Shown: piece after piece, positions 7,028-14,129 of the stretch
How the letters are laid out: the number at the start of each line of letters is the position of its first letter
Position numbering within the stretch: position 1 is the stretch's first letter
Assembly (NCBI GenBank): GCA_035063885.1
Contig: JAPSFM010000098.1
Coordinates: forward strand, 1 to 19,952
Direction of reading: 5' to 3'
Source: CAADGY01 sp900696665
Lineage (GTDB): Bacteria > Acidobacteriota > Terriglobia > Bryobacterales > Bryobacteraceae
DNA: 19,952 nt
Position numbers and translations under genes: made by a program
The notes under the pieces: model-generated
Seen by the model: only the letters and a program-made list of their open reading frames with translations
What the model was told of the DNA's origin: nothing
The model's database searches: none

Positions 7028-7237
7028 ATGGCAACAACGGCCAAAATCGCTAGGGACCTGAGGCTTGAAAAGGCCAAGCAGGTAAGAACAAAAAAGCTCC
7101 GCTGCCGGCACCGGAACCGCTGCCGCCGGTGTGGGCGGCCCCGCGGGTATCTCCGCAAGTTCAATCTCTGCCGGATCTGTTTCCGGGAGTTGGCGCTGGC
7201 CGGAGAAATCCCCGGTGTCATCAAGGCTAGCTGGTAG
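7028..7237 (+). CDS. rpsN: Small ribosomal subunit protein S14, type Z (uS14)
   Basis: Encodes 69 residues, a little longer than the usual 61 for the zinc form. S14 sits in the 30S head. The zinc-binding CxxC pairs are C32/C35 (RCRRCGRP) and C48/C51 (NLCRICFREL), followed by the conserved end GEIPGVIKASW. The N-terminal part has about eight extra basic residues and an additional cysteine at 26 (RCRHRNRC). The ATG at 7028 was chosen over an in-frame TTG at 7013 because the family start (MATTAK) and an AAGGG ribosome-binding site fit it. Confidence 0.96.
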   Translation: MATTAKIARDLRLEKAKQVRTKKLRCRHRNRCRRCGRPRGYLRKFNLCRICFRELALAGEIPGVIKASW

Positions 7238-7258
7238 GTGTCGGAGGGTTAAGACGGA

Positions 7259-7654
7259 ATGGTATCTGATCCGATCGCCGATATGTTGACGCGGATCCGC
7301 AATGCGCAAATCGCGCGGCATCCGAAAGTGGATGTGCCCGGTTCGAAGCTTAAGGTGGAGATCGCCCGAATTCTGAAAGAAGAGGGCTATATTCTCAACT
7401 ACAAGCTGGCTGAAGAAGGCACACGGGGCGTCATCCGGGTTTATCTGAAGTACACGCCGGGCAACGTTCCGGTGATGTCGCACCTGGAGCGCGTGTCCCG
7501 TCCGGGCTGCCGCGTGTATGCCGGAAGTAAGGAGATCCCGCGGGTTTTGGGCGGCATGGGTATTAACATCCTGACTACGCCACGGGGTGTCATGACCGGT
7601 TCCGCGGCCCGGAAAGAAGGCGTGGGTGGAGAGATTTTGTGCCAGATATGGTAG
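7259..7654 (+). CDS. rpsH: Small ribosomal subunit protein S8 (uS8)
   Basis: Encodes 131 residues, usual for S8, a primary binder of 16S helix 21 in the 30S platform and, in E. coli, the repressor of the spc operon. The start SDPIADMLTRIRNAQIARH is typical, and the C-terminal signature TTPRGVMTGSAARKEGVGGE followed by ILCQIW is clear. A GGAGG ribosome-binding site lies upstream in the 21-base gap after rpsN. It is followed by the longest gap inside the cluster (118 bases). Confidence 0.98.
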   Translation: MVSDPIADMLTRIRNAQIARHPKVDVPGSKLKVEIARILKEEGYILNYKLAEEGTRGVIRVYLKYTPGNVPVMSHLERVSRPGCRVYAGSKEIPRVLGGMGINILTTPRGVMTGSAARKEGVGGEILCQIW

Positions 7655-7692
7655 CCGCTCTTTGCGAGCGTGAAGTGCCATCGGGCCATTGA

Positions 7693-7722
7693 GCGGCCGG
7701 CGCGGCGGCGCGAGCCGGCTGC
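7693..7722 (+). promoter_or_regulatory. rplF leader hairpin
   Basis: In the 118 bases between rpsH and rplF, 7693-7701 can pair with 7714-7722 (nine pairs, one of them G-U) around a 12-base GC-rich loop. There is no T-run. It ends about 50 bases before the rplF start and well upstream of its ribosome-binding site. A role in mRNA processing or stability is possible; none can be shown. The rest of the gap contains nothing else I recognise. Confidence 0.3.
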
Positions 7723-7772
7723 GTGCGGTGAGAGCGGTCAACTTCGAATACCGGTTGACTGGAGAGGGAAGC

Positions 7773-8309
7773 ATGTCACGAGTTGGAAAAAAGCCGATTC
7801 CGTTGCCCAAAGGCGTGAAGGTCACCGCCGCGGGCGCATTGCAGGTGGAAGGTCCCAAGGGAAAACTGAGTGTCCCGCTTCCGCCGGGAGTGGCTATCCG
7901 CCAGAACGGCGGAAACGTGGAGATTACCCGGGACGGCGACGAATACGCCGCTGTGCACGGGTTGACGCGCGCCCTGGCGGCGAATGCCATACAGGGCGTA
8001 TCGGGCGGATTCACGAAAGAGCTCGATATTGTGGGCATCGGATACCGCTGCGATGTCAAGGGGAAGATCGCAACGTTCGCCCTCGGGTATTCTCATCCGA
8101 TCGAGTTTCTTCTGCCCGATGGGGTGGACCTGAAGGTGGACAAGCAGACGCACCTCACGCTGAGCGGAATAGACAAGCAGTTGCTCGGACAGGTGGCATC
8201 CGACATCCGGGCGCTGCGCCCGCCGGAGCCGTACAAGAACAAAGGTATCCGGTATACCGGTGAGGTTCTGCGAAAGAAGGTCGGCAAGACCGGGGCCGGG
8301 GGTAAGTAG
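7773..8309 (+). CDS. rplF: Large ribosomal subunit protein L6 (uL6)
   Basis: Encodes 178 residues, normal for L6, a two-domain protein near the factor-binding site of the 50S subunit. The start SRVGKKPIPLPKGVKV, the segment VEGPKGKLSVPLPPGV, and the C-terminal signature PPEPYKNKGIRYTGEVLRKK are all standard. The ATG at 7773 was preferred over the upstream open frame from 7689, since family similarity begins here and a GGAGAGGG ribosome-binding site lies directly upstream. Confidence 0.97.
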   Translation: MSRVGKKPIPLPKGVKVTAAGALQVEGPKGKLSVPLPPGVAIRQNGGNVEITRDGDEYAAVHGLTRALAANAIQGVSGGFTKELDIVGIGYRCDVKGKIATFALGYSHPIEFLLPDGVDLKVDKQTHLTLSGIDKQLLGQVASDIRALRPPEPYKNKGIRYTGEVLRKKVGKTGAGGK

Positions 8310-8341
8310 GCCGTTATGCGTAGTCCGGAGGCAATCGAGGA

Positions 8342-8701
8342 ATGATTCGCAAGGTATCGAAGAACGACGTCCGTATCCGGATTCACCGGCGCATCCGCAA
8401 GGGGATTCGCGGGACACCCGAGCGGCCGAGGCTGGTCGTATTCCGCAGTCTGAAGCACATCTATGCGCAGGTGATCGACGACCGCGAAGGGCGGACTTTA
8501 ACCGCCGCCTCCTCGGCCGAAAAGAGCGCTGCGGGAAATGGCGGCAACGTGAGCGGCGCCAAAGAGGTAGGCAAGCTGTTGGCGGAACGGGCCAGGGAAA
8601 AGGGCGTCACCAAAGTGGTGTTCGACCGTGGCGGTTATATCTATCACGGCCGCGTGAAAGCGCTGGCTGACGCGGCACGCGAAGCGGGATTGGAGTTTTG
8701 A
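8342..8701 (+). CDS. rplR: Large ribosomal subunit protein L18 (uL18)
   Basis: Encodes 119 residues, the usual length. L18 binds 5S rRNA together with L5. Signatures are RRIRKGIRGTPERPRLVVFR, SLKHIYAQVIDD, the AKEVGKLLAERAREKGV helix, and VVFDRGGYIYHGRVKALADA AREAGLEF at the end. A CGGAGG ribosome-binding site precedes the start. Its stop overlaps the rpsE ATG by one base (TGATG). Confidence 0.97.
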   Translation: MIRKVSKNDVRIRIHRRIRKGIRGTPERPRLVVFRSLKHIYAQVIDDREGRTLTAASSAEKSAAGNGGNVSGAKEVGKLLAERAREKGVTKVVFDRGGYIYHGRVKALADAAREAGLEF

Positions 8702-9246
8702 TGGGAACCATGCGGGCAGTGAAGAAGGTCGATCCGCAATTGTTCAACCTCAAAGAGCAGGTGGTATCGATCAACCGTGTAACAAAGGTGGTCAAGGGAG
8801 GCAAGAACCTGAGCTTTTCCGCTCTGGTGGTTGTCGGCGACGCGGGGGCGAAGGTCGTCGGATTCGGAACGGGCAAGGCCAAGGAAGTTCCCTCCGCCAT
8901 CAAGAAGGGCATAGAAGCGGCCAAGAAGAACCTGCGCAAGATCAACGTCCTTGAGACCACCATCTCGCACCAGGTTGTCGGACGGTTCGGCAGCGGACTC
9001 GTGCTGCTGAAGCCGGCGCCCGAAGGAACCGGCGTGATCGCGGGTGGACCGGTGCGCGCCGTGATTCAAGCGGTGGGCATTCCGAACGTCCTGACGAAAT
9101 CGATCGGTTCCCGCAATCCGCACAACGTGGTAAAGGCTACGATTGAGGGCCTTGAGCAACTGCGCGACCGGACCGCGATGGCGGACCTCCGCGGCGTGGC
9201 CGTCGAAAAACTGGATACTCATCGAACAGGCTCATCAGGAAACTAA
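8701..9246 (+). CDS. rpsE: Small ribosomal subunit protein S5 (uS5)
   Basis: Encodes 181 residues from the ATG at 8701. S5 lies at the mRNA entry channel and affects decoding accuracy. The N-terminal double-stranded RNA-binding domain reads EQVVSINRVTKVVKGGKNLS, and the second domain shows GTGVIAGGPVRAVIQAVGI and the conserved SIGSRNPHNVVKATIEGL. The ATG at 8701 gives a TGATG overlap with rplR; a TTG at 8698 and another ATG at 8710 are in frame and cannot be fully excluded. Confidence 0.97.
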   Translation: MGTMRAVKKVDPQLFNLKEQVVSINRVTKVVKGGKNLSFSALVVVGDAGAKVVGFGTGKAKEVPSAIKKGIEAAKKNLRKINVLETTISHQVVGRFGSGLVLLKPAPEGTGVIAGGPVRAVIQAVGIPNVLTKSIGSRNPHNVVKATIEGLEQLRDRTAMADLRGVAVEKLDTHRTGSSGN

Positions 9247-9249
9247 GCA

Positions 9250-9432
9250 ATGTCTGAAGGTAAAATCAAGATCAAGCTGGTTCGGAGTCCGATCTGCACG
9301 CCCGAAAAGCACAAAAAGATCGTGCGTTCGCTCGGGCTGAAGAAGATCAATCAGGTGGTGGAGCGGCCCGACAGTCCTTCCTTCCGCGGAATGGTGGCGA
9401 AGGTGCCGCATCTGCTCGCAGTTGTCGAATAG
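9250..9432 (+). CDS. rpmD: Large ribosomal subunit protein L30 (uL30)
   Basis: Encodes 60 residues, the typical size of bacterial L30. The sequence KIKIKLVRSPICTPEKHKKI VRSLGLKKINQVVERPDSPS FRGMVAKVPHLLAVVE matches the family, with the conserved LGL-K-N-V and D-P--RGMV--V positions. A start-proximal AGGAAA ribosome-binding site lies at the end of rpsE, 3 bases away. rplO follows after 8 bases. Confidence 0.97.
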   Translation: MSEGKIKIKLVRSPICTPEKHKKIVRSLGLKKINQVVERPDSPSFRGMVAKVPHLLAVVE

Positions 9433-9440
9433 GGGACCGT

Positions 9441-9890
9441 ATGAATCTCAGTGAATTGAAGCCTCCCGCCGGACAGAAGCACTCCCGCCGGCGAATCGGA
9501 CGTGGTATGGGGAGCGGCCGGGGCAAGACGGCGGGCCGCGGACAGAAGGGGCAGCATTCGGTTTCCGGATTCAATCAGATGCGCGGTTTCGAGGGTGGAC
9601 AGATGCCCTTGCACCGGCGTTTGCCCAAACGCGGCTTCACCAATATTTTCAAGAAGGAGTACGCCATCGTGAATGTCGGCCATCTCGGCGAGCTAGAGGG
9701 CGATTCCTTCGACCCAGCCCGCTTGGTCGAGTTGGGTGTGGTGAAGAAGTTAGGGGACGGATTGAAAATCCTTGGTGACGGCGAGTTGAAGCGCGCGATT
9801 CGGGTTCAGGCTCACCTCTTTTCCAAGACGGCCGCGGAGAAGATCCAGGCGGCGGGCGGTAACGTGGAAGTCATCGGCCGGACGAAATAG
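9441..9890 (+). CDS. rplO: Large ribosomal subunit protein L15 (uL15)
   Basis: Encodes 149 residues, normal for L15, a late 50S assembly protein with a long basic N-terminal extension that threads through 23S rRNA. That extension is clear: MNLSELKPPAGQKHSRRRIG followed by RGMGSGRGKTAGRGQKGQHS. The globular part shows FEGGQMPLHRRLPKRGF and the end AEKIQAAGGNVEVI. An AGGGGA ribosome-binding site precedes the start. secY follows after 19 bases, the usual arrangement. Confidence 0.98.
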   Translation: MNLSELKPPAGQKHSRRRIGRGMGSGRGKTAGRGQKGQHSVSGFNQMRGFEGGQMPLHRRLPKRGFTNIFKKEYAIVNVGHLGELEGDSFDPARLVELGVVKKLGDGLKILGDGELKRAIRVQAHLFSKTAAEKIQAAGGNVEVIGRTK

Positions 9891-9909
9891 GCGGAAATCG
9901 AGCGATATC

Positions 9910-11307
9910 ATGAAGTTTTTCGAGGCGTTTGCGAACGTATTTCGGGTTCCCGACCTTCGCAACCGGGTCTTGTTCACTCTGGCCATGCTGGCGATTTACC
10001 GGCTGGGCGGGCATATCCCCACTCCCGGTATCGATGCGGCACGCCTGCAGGAAGCTTTTCAGCAGAACAAAGGGACGCTGCTCGGCTTCATCGACCTTTT
10101 TTCGGGCGGCATGTTTTCGCAAATGGCGATTTTCGCCTTGGGCATCATGCCGTACATTACGGCATCCATCATTCTGCAATTGATGACCGTAGTAGTGCCC
10201 ACGCTCGAAAAACTCCAGAAAGAGGGTGAGCTCGGGCGGCGTAAGATCACGCAGTGGACCCGCTATCTTACGATTATTCTGGCTTTGTTGCAGTCGTTGG
10301 GAATCGCCACGGGGCTGCAGTCGATGGAGGGGAATTTCGTATTGAACCCCGGAATCGGCTTTGTGATGATGACGATGCTCAGCCTGACGACGGGCACCGC
10401 GTTCATCATGTGGCTTGGCGAGCAGATTACCGAGCGCGGCATCGGCAACGGGATGTCCCTCATCATTTTCGCCGGTATCGTGGTCGGTTTGCCGCACGCC
10501 ATCACGGAGATTTATAACAACGTTTTTGTCACCCGCAACTGGAGCGCGCTGCACCTGATCATCATTCTGCTGGTCATGGTGGCGGTTGTCGCGTTTATCG
10601 TGCTGGTGGAGCGCGGCGAGCGGCGCATTCCGGTGCAGTATGCCAAGCGCGTGGTGGGCCGCCGTATGATGGGCGGACAATCCACGCACCTGCCGCTCAA
10701 AGTGAACGCTGGCGGCGTCATTCCCGTGATTTTCGCTTCCTCGCTGCTCGCGTTTCCGCAGACCCTCTTACAGGTGCCCGCGTTCCGTGACAACCGGTGG
10801 TTGAGAGGAATGCTCGAGTCGCTCGGGTATGCCGAGCCGCTTCATGCTCTTTTGTTCGTGCTGGGCATCGTTTTCTTCTGCTTCTTTTACGTTTCCATCA
10901 TTTTTAATCCGAACGAAGCAGCCGATAACATGCGGAAGTACGGCGGGTTCGTGCCGGGAATCCGGCCCGGGAAGAACACCGCCGAATATATGAATAAGAT
11001 CCTGACAAAGATCACCATGGTCGGAGGATTGTACTTAGCACTTCTTTCTCTGATACCTCAGATCATGATCTCCGGGATCAAGCTGCAACACCTCCCTCTG
11101 GCCGGCAATTTCATCGATTCCTATTTCCCACGGTGGTTGCTGGACGGCCTGGGGGTGAATTTCTATTTCGGTGGCACCTCTTTGCTGATTGTGGTGGGCG
11201 TGGCCATGGACACCGTCAACCAGGTGGAGGCGCAACTGATTATGCGGCACTACGAAGGGTTCACTCCGCGCGCGGGCCGGATACGCGGGCGGAGGAGCAC
11301 TTTCTGA
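9910..11307 (+). CDS. secY: Protein translocase subunit SecY
   Basis: Encodes 465 residues, at the upper end of the normal range. SecY is the ten-helix channel of the Sec translocon in the inner membrane. The N-terminal region FANVFRVPDLRNRVLFTLAM and the plug-proximal FSGGMFSQMAIFALGIMPYI are typical. The cytosolic loop with the signature VERGERRIPVQYAKRVVGRR and the MRKYGGFVPGIRPGKNTAEY loop near the C-terminus are both clear. The C-terminus ends in a basic YEGFTPRAGRIRGRRSTF segment. The ribosome-binding site is weak. Confidence 0.98.
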   Translation: MKFFEAFANVFRVPDLRNRVLFTLAMLAIYRLGGHIPTPGIDAARLQEAFQQNKGTLLGFIDLFSGGMFSQMAIFALGIMPYITASIILQLMTVVVPTLEKLQKEGELGRRKITQWTRYLTIILALLQSLGIATGLQSMEGNFVLNPGIGFVMMTMLSLTTGTAFIMWLGEQITERGIGNGMSLIIFAGIVVGLPHAITEIYNNVFVTRNWSALHLIIILLVMVAVVAFIVLVERGERRIPVQYAKRVVGRRMMGGQSTHLPLKVNAGGVIPVIFASSLLAFPQTLLQVPAFRDNRWLRGMLESLGYAEPLHALLFVLGIVFFCFFYVSIIFNPNEAADNMRKYGGFVPGIRPGKNTAEYMNKILTKITMVGGLYLALLSLIPQIMISGIKLQHLPLAGNFIDSYFPRWLLDGLGVNFYFGGTSLLIVVGVAMDTVNQVEAQLIMRHYEGFTPRAGRIRGRRSTF

Positions 11308-11373
11308 CCGTGAGGCTGTTCTGACTGTTCCGGGACGGTCCGCGGTTTACGAGGACAGGGAAGGTGAGTTGAC

Positions 11374-12048
11374 ATGCCGAAGATCGGTATCCGCACCGTG
11401 GCGGTGTTGTTGTTCGGCCCCCCGGGTTGCGGGAAAGGAACGGTAGGCAAACATCTGACGGGTTGCTTTGATATCCCGCATATTTCGACCGGCGACATTC
11501 TGCGGGAAAACGTGCAGGCCGGTACGGAATTGGGCAGGCAGGTACAGAGCCTGATGGAAAACGGCGGGCTGGTTCCCGATGGAATGGTGAACCGCCTGGT
11601 TCAGGACCGGATTTCGCGAGATGACTGTGTGGACGGCTTCATCCTGGACGGATACCCCCGGACGCTCGAACAAGGGAAAGCGCTTGCCGGGATGCTGGAG
11701 GAGCAGGGCCTGGAGCCTTTGGTGATCCATTTGAAGGTGGATTACAATAAAATTGTTTCCCGTCTGACGGCTCGCCGGTCTTGTCCTCAATGCGGGGCTG
11801 TCTACAATGTTATCTCCAAGCCTCCGAAGACCGACGGAGTGTGCGACGAGGATGGCGCCGGATTGATTCTCCGGGGAGACGATTGCGAGACGGTGATCCG
11901 GCAGCGGATTGAGGCGTACGAGGCGCAGACCCTGCCGCTGGTCGAGTATTTCCGCCAGTTGGCTTCGAAGTTTTATACCGTGGATGGCAACGACGGTTCG
12001 CCTACCGATATCGCGGAGCGGGCCTGCCACCATATCAGGGCAGAATGA
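11374..12048 (+). CDS. adk: Adenylate kinase, zinc-binding long form
   Basis: Encodes 224 residues. Adenylate kinase converts ATP and AMP to two ADP in the cytoplasm. The P-loop GPPGCGKGT is at residues 15-23, the AMP-binding STGDILRE at about 38-45, and DGYPRT at about 92-97. The LID domain carries a probable structural zinc site from C137, C140, C157 and D160 (CPQC ... CDED), the Cys3-Asp type known in some bacterial adenylate kinases. An AAGGTGAG ribosome-binding site precedes the ATG, 66 bases after secY. The stop overlaps the map start by 4 bases. Confidence 0.97.
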   Translation: MPKIGIRTVAVLLFGPPGCGKGTVGKHLTGCFDIPHISTGDILRENVQAGTELGRQVQSLMENGGLVPDGMVNRLVQDRISRDDCVDGFILDGYPRTLEQGKALAGMLEEQGLEPLVIHLKVDYNKIVSRLTARRSCPQCGAVYNVISKPPKTDGVCDEDGAGLILRGDDCETVIRQRIEAYEAQTLPLVEYFRQLASKFYTVDGNDGSPTDIAERACHHIRAE

Positions 12049-12815
12049 TTATTCGTAAGAGCCCCGCCGAATTGGAAAAGATGCGGCGCGCCGGGCTGCT
12101 GGTCTGGGAGATTTTGCAGAAACTCTCCGGAGTGGTCGCTGAAGGTGTGACCACCCGGGATTTGGAAGTGATCGCGGAAAGGATGATGTCGGAGGCGGGA
12201 GCCCGGCCGGCGTTCAAAGGCTACTACGTTCCGGCGGCCGGTTCCAAGTATCCCTACGTTTTGTGTACGTCGGTGAACGATGAGATCGTCCACGGGATGC
12301 CTTCCGCGAAGCGGGTGTTGAAGAAAGGCGACGTGGTTTCCATCGATACCGGGGTGCAGTTGGACGGGTATTTCGGCGATTCTGCGGTTACGGTTCCGGT
12401 GGGCGATGTTCCGGATGAGACGAAAAAACTGTTGTCGGTGACCCGCGAGGCTTTGGAATTGGCGATTGGCAAAATGCGGGCGGGCAACCGCCTGTTTGAT
12501 GTTTGCGGGACCGTGGAGAAGCACGTGACTTCCCACGGATTCAGTATTGTCCGGGAGTATGTGGGCCACGGCATCGGCACCCGGCTCCACGAAGAGCCGC
12601 AGGTTCCGAATTATGTCGACCGCCGGAACGAGAACCCACGCTTGAAGGAAGGGATGGTTCTGGCCATCGAGCCAATGGTGAATGCCGGGGGGGCGGAATC
12701 GCGGCTCGCACAAGACAAGTGGACCGCTCTCACCAAGGATGGATCTTACTCGGCGCATTTTGAACACTGCGTGGCGGTGACCTCGAATGGGCCATGGGTA
12801 CTGACGAGGCCCTGA
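12045..12815 (+). CDS. map: Methionine aminopeptidase, type I
   Basis: Encodes 256 residues, the usual size of type Ia enzymes, which remove the initiator Met from new proteins at the ribosome. All five metal ligands are visible: D101 (SIDTG), D112 (YFGDSA), H175 (GHGIG), E209 (AIEPM) and E240 (FEHCVAV). The substrate-binding His is H83 (IVHGMP). No N-terminal zinc-finger or SH3-binding extension is present. The ATG overlaps the adk stop by 4 bases; the pair is almost always adjacent in this type of cluster. Confidence 0.98.
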   Translation: MIIRKSPAELEKMRRAGLLVWEILQKLSGVVAEGVTTRDLEVIAERMMSEAGARPAFKGYYVPAAGSKYPYVLCTSVNDEIVHGMPSAKRVLKKGDVVSIDTGVQLDGYFGDSAVTVPVGDVPDETKKLLSVTREALELAIGKMRAGNRLFDVCGTVEKHVTSHGFSIVREYVGHGIGTRLHEEPQVPNYVDRRNENPRLKEGMVLAIEPMVNAGGAESRLAQDKWTALTKDGSYSAHFEHCVAVTSNGPWVLTRP

Positions 12816-12823
12816 ACCGGGGA

Positions 12824-13057
12824 ATGGAAGAGGGCGCCGGGCAGGAGAAACGGTCGCTGGAGGCGGTGGTGGTTGAACTGCTTCCAAGCGCGACGTACCG
12901 GGTTGAATTGAGTGACCGGCGGCAGATGCTGGCGCACCTGGCAAGCACGCAGGTCCGGAATTTTGTACGCCTCCGGGTTGGAGACAGGGTTCAGGTGGAA
13001 CCTAGTCTCGAAGATGGAACCCGAGGTAGGATTATTGAGCTTCTGAAGAAGCGTTAA
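12824..13057 (+). CDS. infA: Translation initiation factor IF-1, divergent
   Basis: Encodes 77 residues from the ATG at 12824. IF-1 is an OB-fold protein that occupies the 30S A site during initiation. The family pattern is recognisable: AVVVELLPSATYRVEL, then MLAHLA, NFVRLRVGDRVQVEP and TRGRI. It departs from the common form in several places: the usual SGKMRxNxI is STQVRNFV, and SPYDLTRGRI is PSLEDGTRGRI. An in-frame ATG at 12794 would add 10 residues and overlap map by 22 bases; neither start has an ideal ribosome-binding site, and I chose 12824 because it gives an N-terminus closer to family length. Confidence 0.9.
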   Translation: MEEGAGQEKRSLEAVVVELLPSATYRVELSDRRQMLAHLASTQVRNFVRLRVGDRVQVEPSLEDGTRGRIIELLKKR

Positions 13058-13066
13058 AGGGCGGCC

Positions 13067-13085
13067 ATCCGGCGAGACGCCGGAT
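13067..13085 (+). promoter_or_regulatory. Hairpin between infA and rpmJ
   Basis: A perfect 8-base-pair inverted repeat (13067-13074 with 13078-13085) leaves a loop of only three bases, or five bases if the innermost pair is open. It begins 10 bases after the infA stop and ends 23 bases before the rpmJ start. It is not followed by a T-run. It could be an mRNA processing or stability element, or take part in control of the alpha section of the operon; no function can be shown from sequence. Confidence 0.35.
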
Positions 13086-13108
13086 TGGATAAGTCCGGGA
13101 AAGCGAAA

Positions 13109-13222
13109 ATGAAAGTACGAGCTTCAGTCAAGAAAATGTGTGACAAGTGCAAGCTGATCCGTCGCGAAGGCGTGGTCCGCGTGATCTGTGTGAACCCGAA
13201 ACATAAGCAACGTCAGGGATAA
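13109..13222 (+). CDS. rpmJ: Large ribosomal subunit protein L36 (bL36), zinc form
   Basis: Encodes 37 residues and is short enough to be overlooked. L36 is a small zinc-ribbon protein of the 50S subunit. The start MKVRASVKKMCDKCKLIRRE is the family signature, and the four zinc ligands are present as C11, C14, C27 and H32 (CxxC ... CxxxxH). It ends HKQRQG. A GGGAAAG ribosome-binding site lies upstream. Its place between infA and rpsM is standard. Confidence 0.97.
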   Translation: MKVRASVKKMCDKCKLIRREGVVRVICVNPKHKQRQG

Positions 13223-13234
13223 AAAAGAGGGACT

Positions 13235-13621
13235 ATGGCACGTATTGCAGGCGTCGATCTGCCGAACAGAAAGCGGGCGGAGATCGGCCTCACCTATATC
13301 TACGGCGTTGGACGCACGCGGTCGAAGTCGATCCTTCACCGCGCGGGCGTGGACGCTGACAAGAAAGTCGTTGACCTCAGTGAAGACGAAGTGAACCGTA
13401 TCCGTCAAATCCTCGAGACGGAAGGTGCGGTCGAGGGCGATCTGCGCAAAGAACTCTCGATGAACGTGAAGCGGCTCATCGAAATGGGAACGTACCGGGG
13501 ATTGAGACATCGCCGGGGGCTGCCGGTCAGAGGGCAGCGGACCCACACGAACGCCCGTACCCGCAAGGGTCCGCGGCGCGGCACGGTCGCCAACAAGAAG
13601 AAGGCTACGGCGAAAACTTAA
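13235..13621 (+). CDS. rpsM: Small ribosomal subunit protein S13 (uS13)
   Basis: Encodes 128 residues, normal for S13, which sits in the 30S head, pairs with S19 and contacts P-site tRNA and the 50S subunit. Signatures are ARIAGVDLPNRKRAEIGLTY, YGVGRTRSKSIL, and the C-terminal RGLRHRRGLPVRGQRTHTNA followed by RTRKGPRRG. A GAGGGA ribosome-binding site lies directly upstream. It follows rpmJ by 12 bases. Confidence 0.98.
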   Translation: MARIAGVDLPNRKRAEIGLTYIYGVGRTRSKSILHRAGVDADKKVVDLSEDEVNRIRQILETEGAVEGDLRKELSMNVKRLIEMGTYRGLRHRRGLPVRGQRTHTNARTRKGPRRGTVANKKKATAKT

Positions 13622-13636
13622 GCGAGCGGAGAGCGA

Positions 13637-14044
13637 ATGGCAAAAGCACCGGCGAAAGCAGGGAAAAAGAAATCTTTTAAAAAGAAGGAAAAGAAGGTTG
13701 TGCCGATGGGGGTGGTTTACATTCAGGCCACCTTCAACAACACGATCATCACGTTTACGGACCCGCTGGGCAACGTGCTCGCGTGGTCAAGTTCCGGTTC
13801 GCTGGGCTTCCGGGGATCCCGCAAGGGCACCCCGTTCGCGGCGCAACAGGCATCGCTGACGGCGGCGAACAAAGTGAAGGAATATGGGTTCCGTGTGGCG
13901 GAAGTGCGTGTCAGCGGTCCGGGCGCCGGGCGCGAATCCGCGGTGCGCGCGCTAGCCACAGTCGGCATCGAAGTGCGGCAGATCAAAGACACCACGCCGA
14001 TACCGCACAATGGATGCCGCCCGCCGAAGAGACGAAGAGTGTAA
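13637..14044 (+). CDS. rpsK: Small ribosomal subunit protein S11 (uS11)
   Basis: Encodes 135 residues. S11 lies on the 30S platform near the mRNA exit and the E site. The core begins GVVYIQATFNNTIITFTDPL, continues WSSSGSLGFRGSRKGTPFAA and VSGPGAGRESAVRAL, and ends in the conserved PHNGCRPPKRRRV. The N-terminus is Lys/Ala-rich (about 20 residues), longer than average by a few residues. A GGAGA ribosome-binding site precedes it. It is followed by an 85-base gap before rpsD. Confidence 0.98.
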   Translation: MAKAPAKAGKKKSFKKKEKKVVPMGVVYIQATFNNTIITFTDPLGNVLAWSSSGSLGFRGSRKGTPFAAQQASLTAANKVKEYGFRVAEVRVSGPGAGRESAVRALATVGIEVRQIKDTTPIPHNGCRPPKRRRV

Positions 14045-14072
14045 GCATTGCGTTGGGGAAGCAGGATCGAAG

Positions 14073-14120
14073 GCTCCCATTCCGGGAGCTGTAAACTGCA
14101 CCTGGAAAACAGGTAAGGAG
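14073..14120 (+). promoter_or_regulatory. rpsD leader: two small hairpins and the ribosome-binding site
   Basis: In the 85 bases between rpsK and rpsD, 14073-14078 pairs with 14084-14089 (six G-C-rich pairs, five-base loop), and 14100-14104 pairs with 14110-14114 (five pairs, GAAAA loop). The second hairpin abuts the strong AAGGAG ribosome-binding site at 14115-14120, which lies 9 bases before the TTG start of rpsD. S4 is a known translational repressor in E. coli (acting upstream of rpsM) and in B. subtilis (upstream of rpsD). Feedback control by S4 here is inference from position. Confidence 0.35.
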
Positions 14121-14129
14121 AGTCAGACA

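Noticed and set aside
6041..8059. A 672-codon open frame on the minus strand across rplX, rplE, rpsN, rpsH and rplF
   Set aside because: It is the antisense shadow of five certain ribosomal protein genes; its translation has low-complexity Arg/His/Pro composition and no recognisable domain. GC-rich codon use often opens this antisense frame.
14010..14129. In-frame upstream extension of rpsD overlapping rpsK
   Set aside because: The added 40 residues match nothing in S4, overlap the rpsK end in another frame, and the true start is marked by a strong ribosome-binding site and the conserved MARYNGP.
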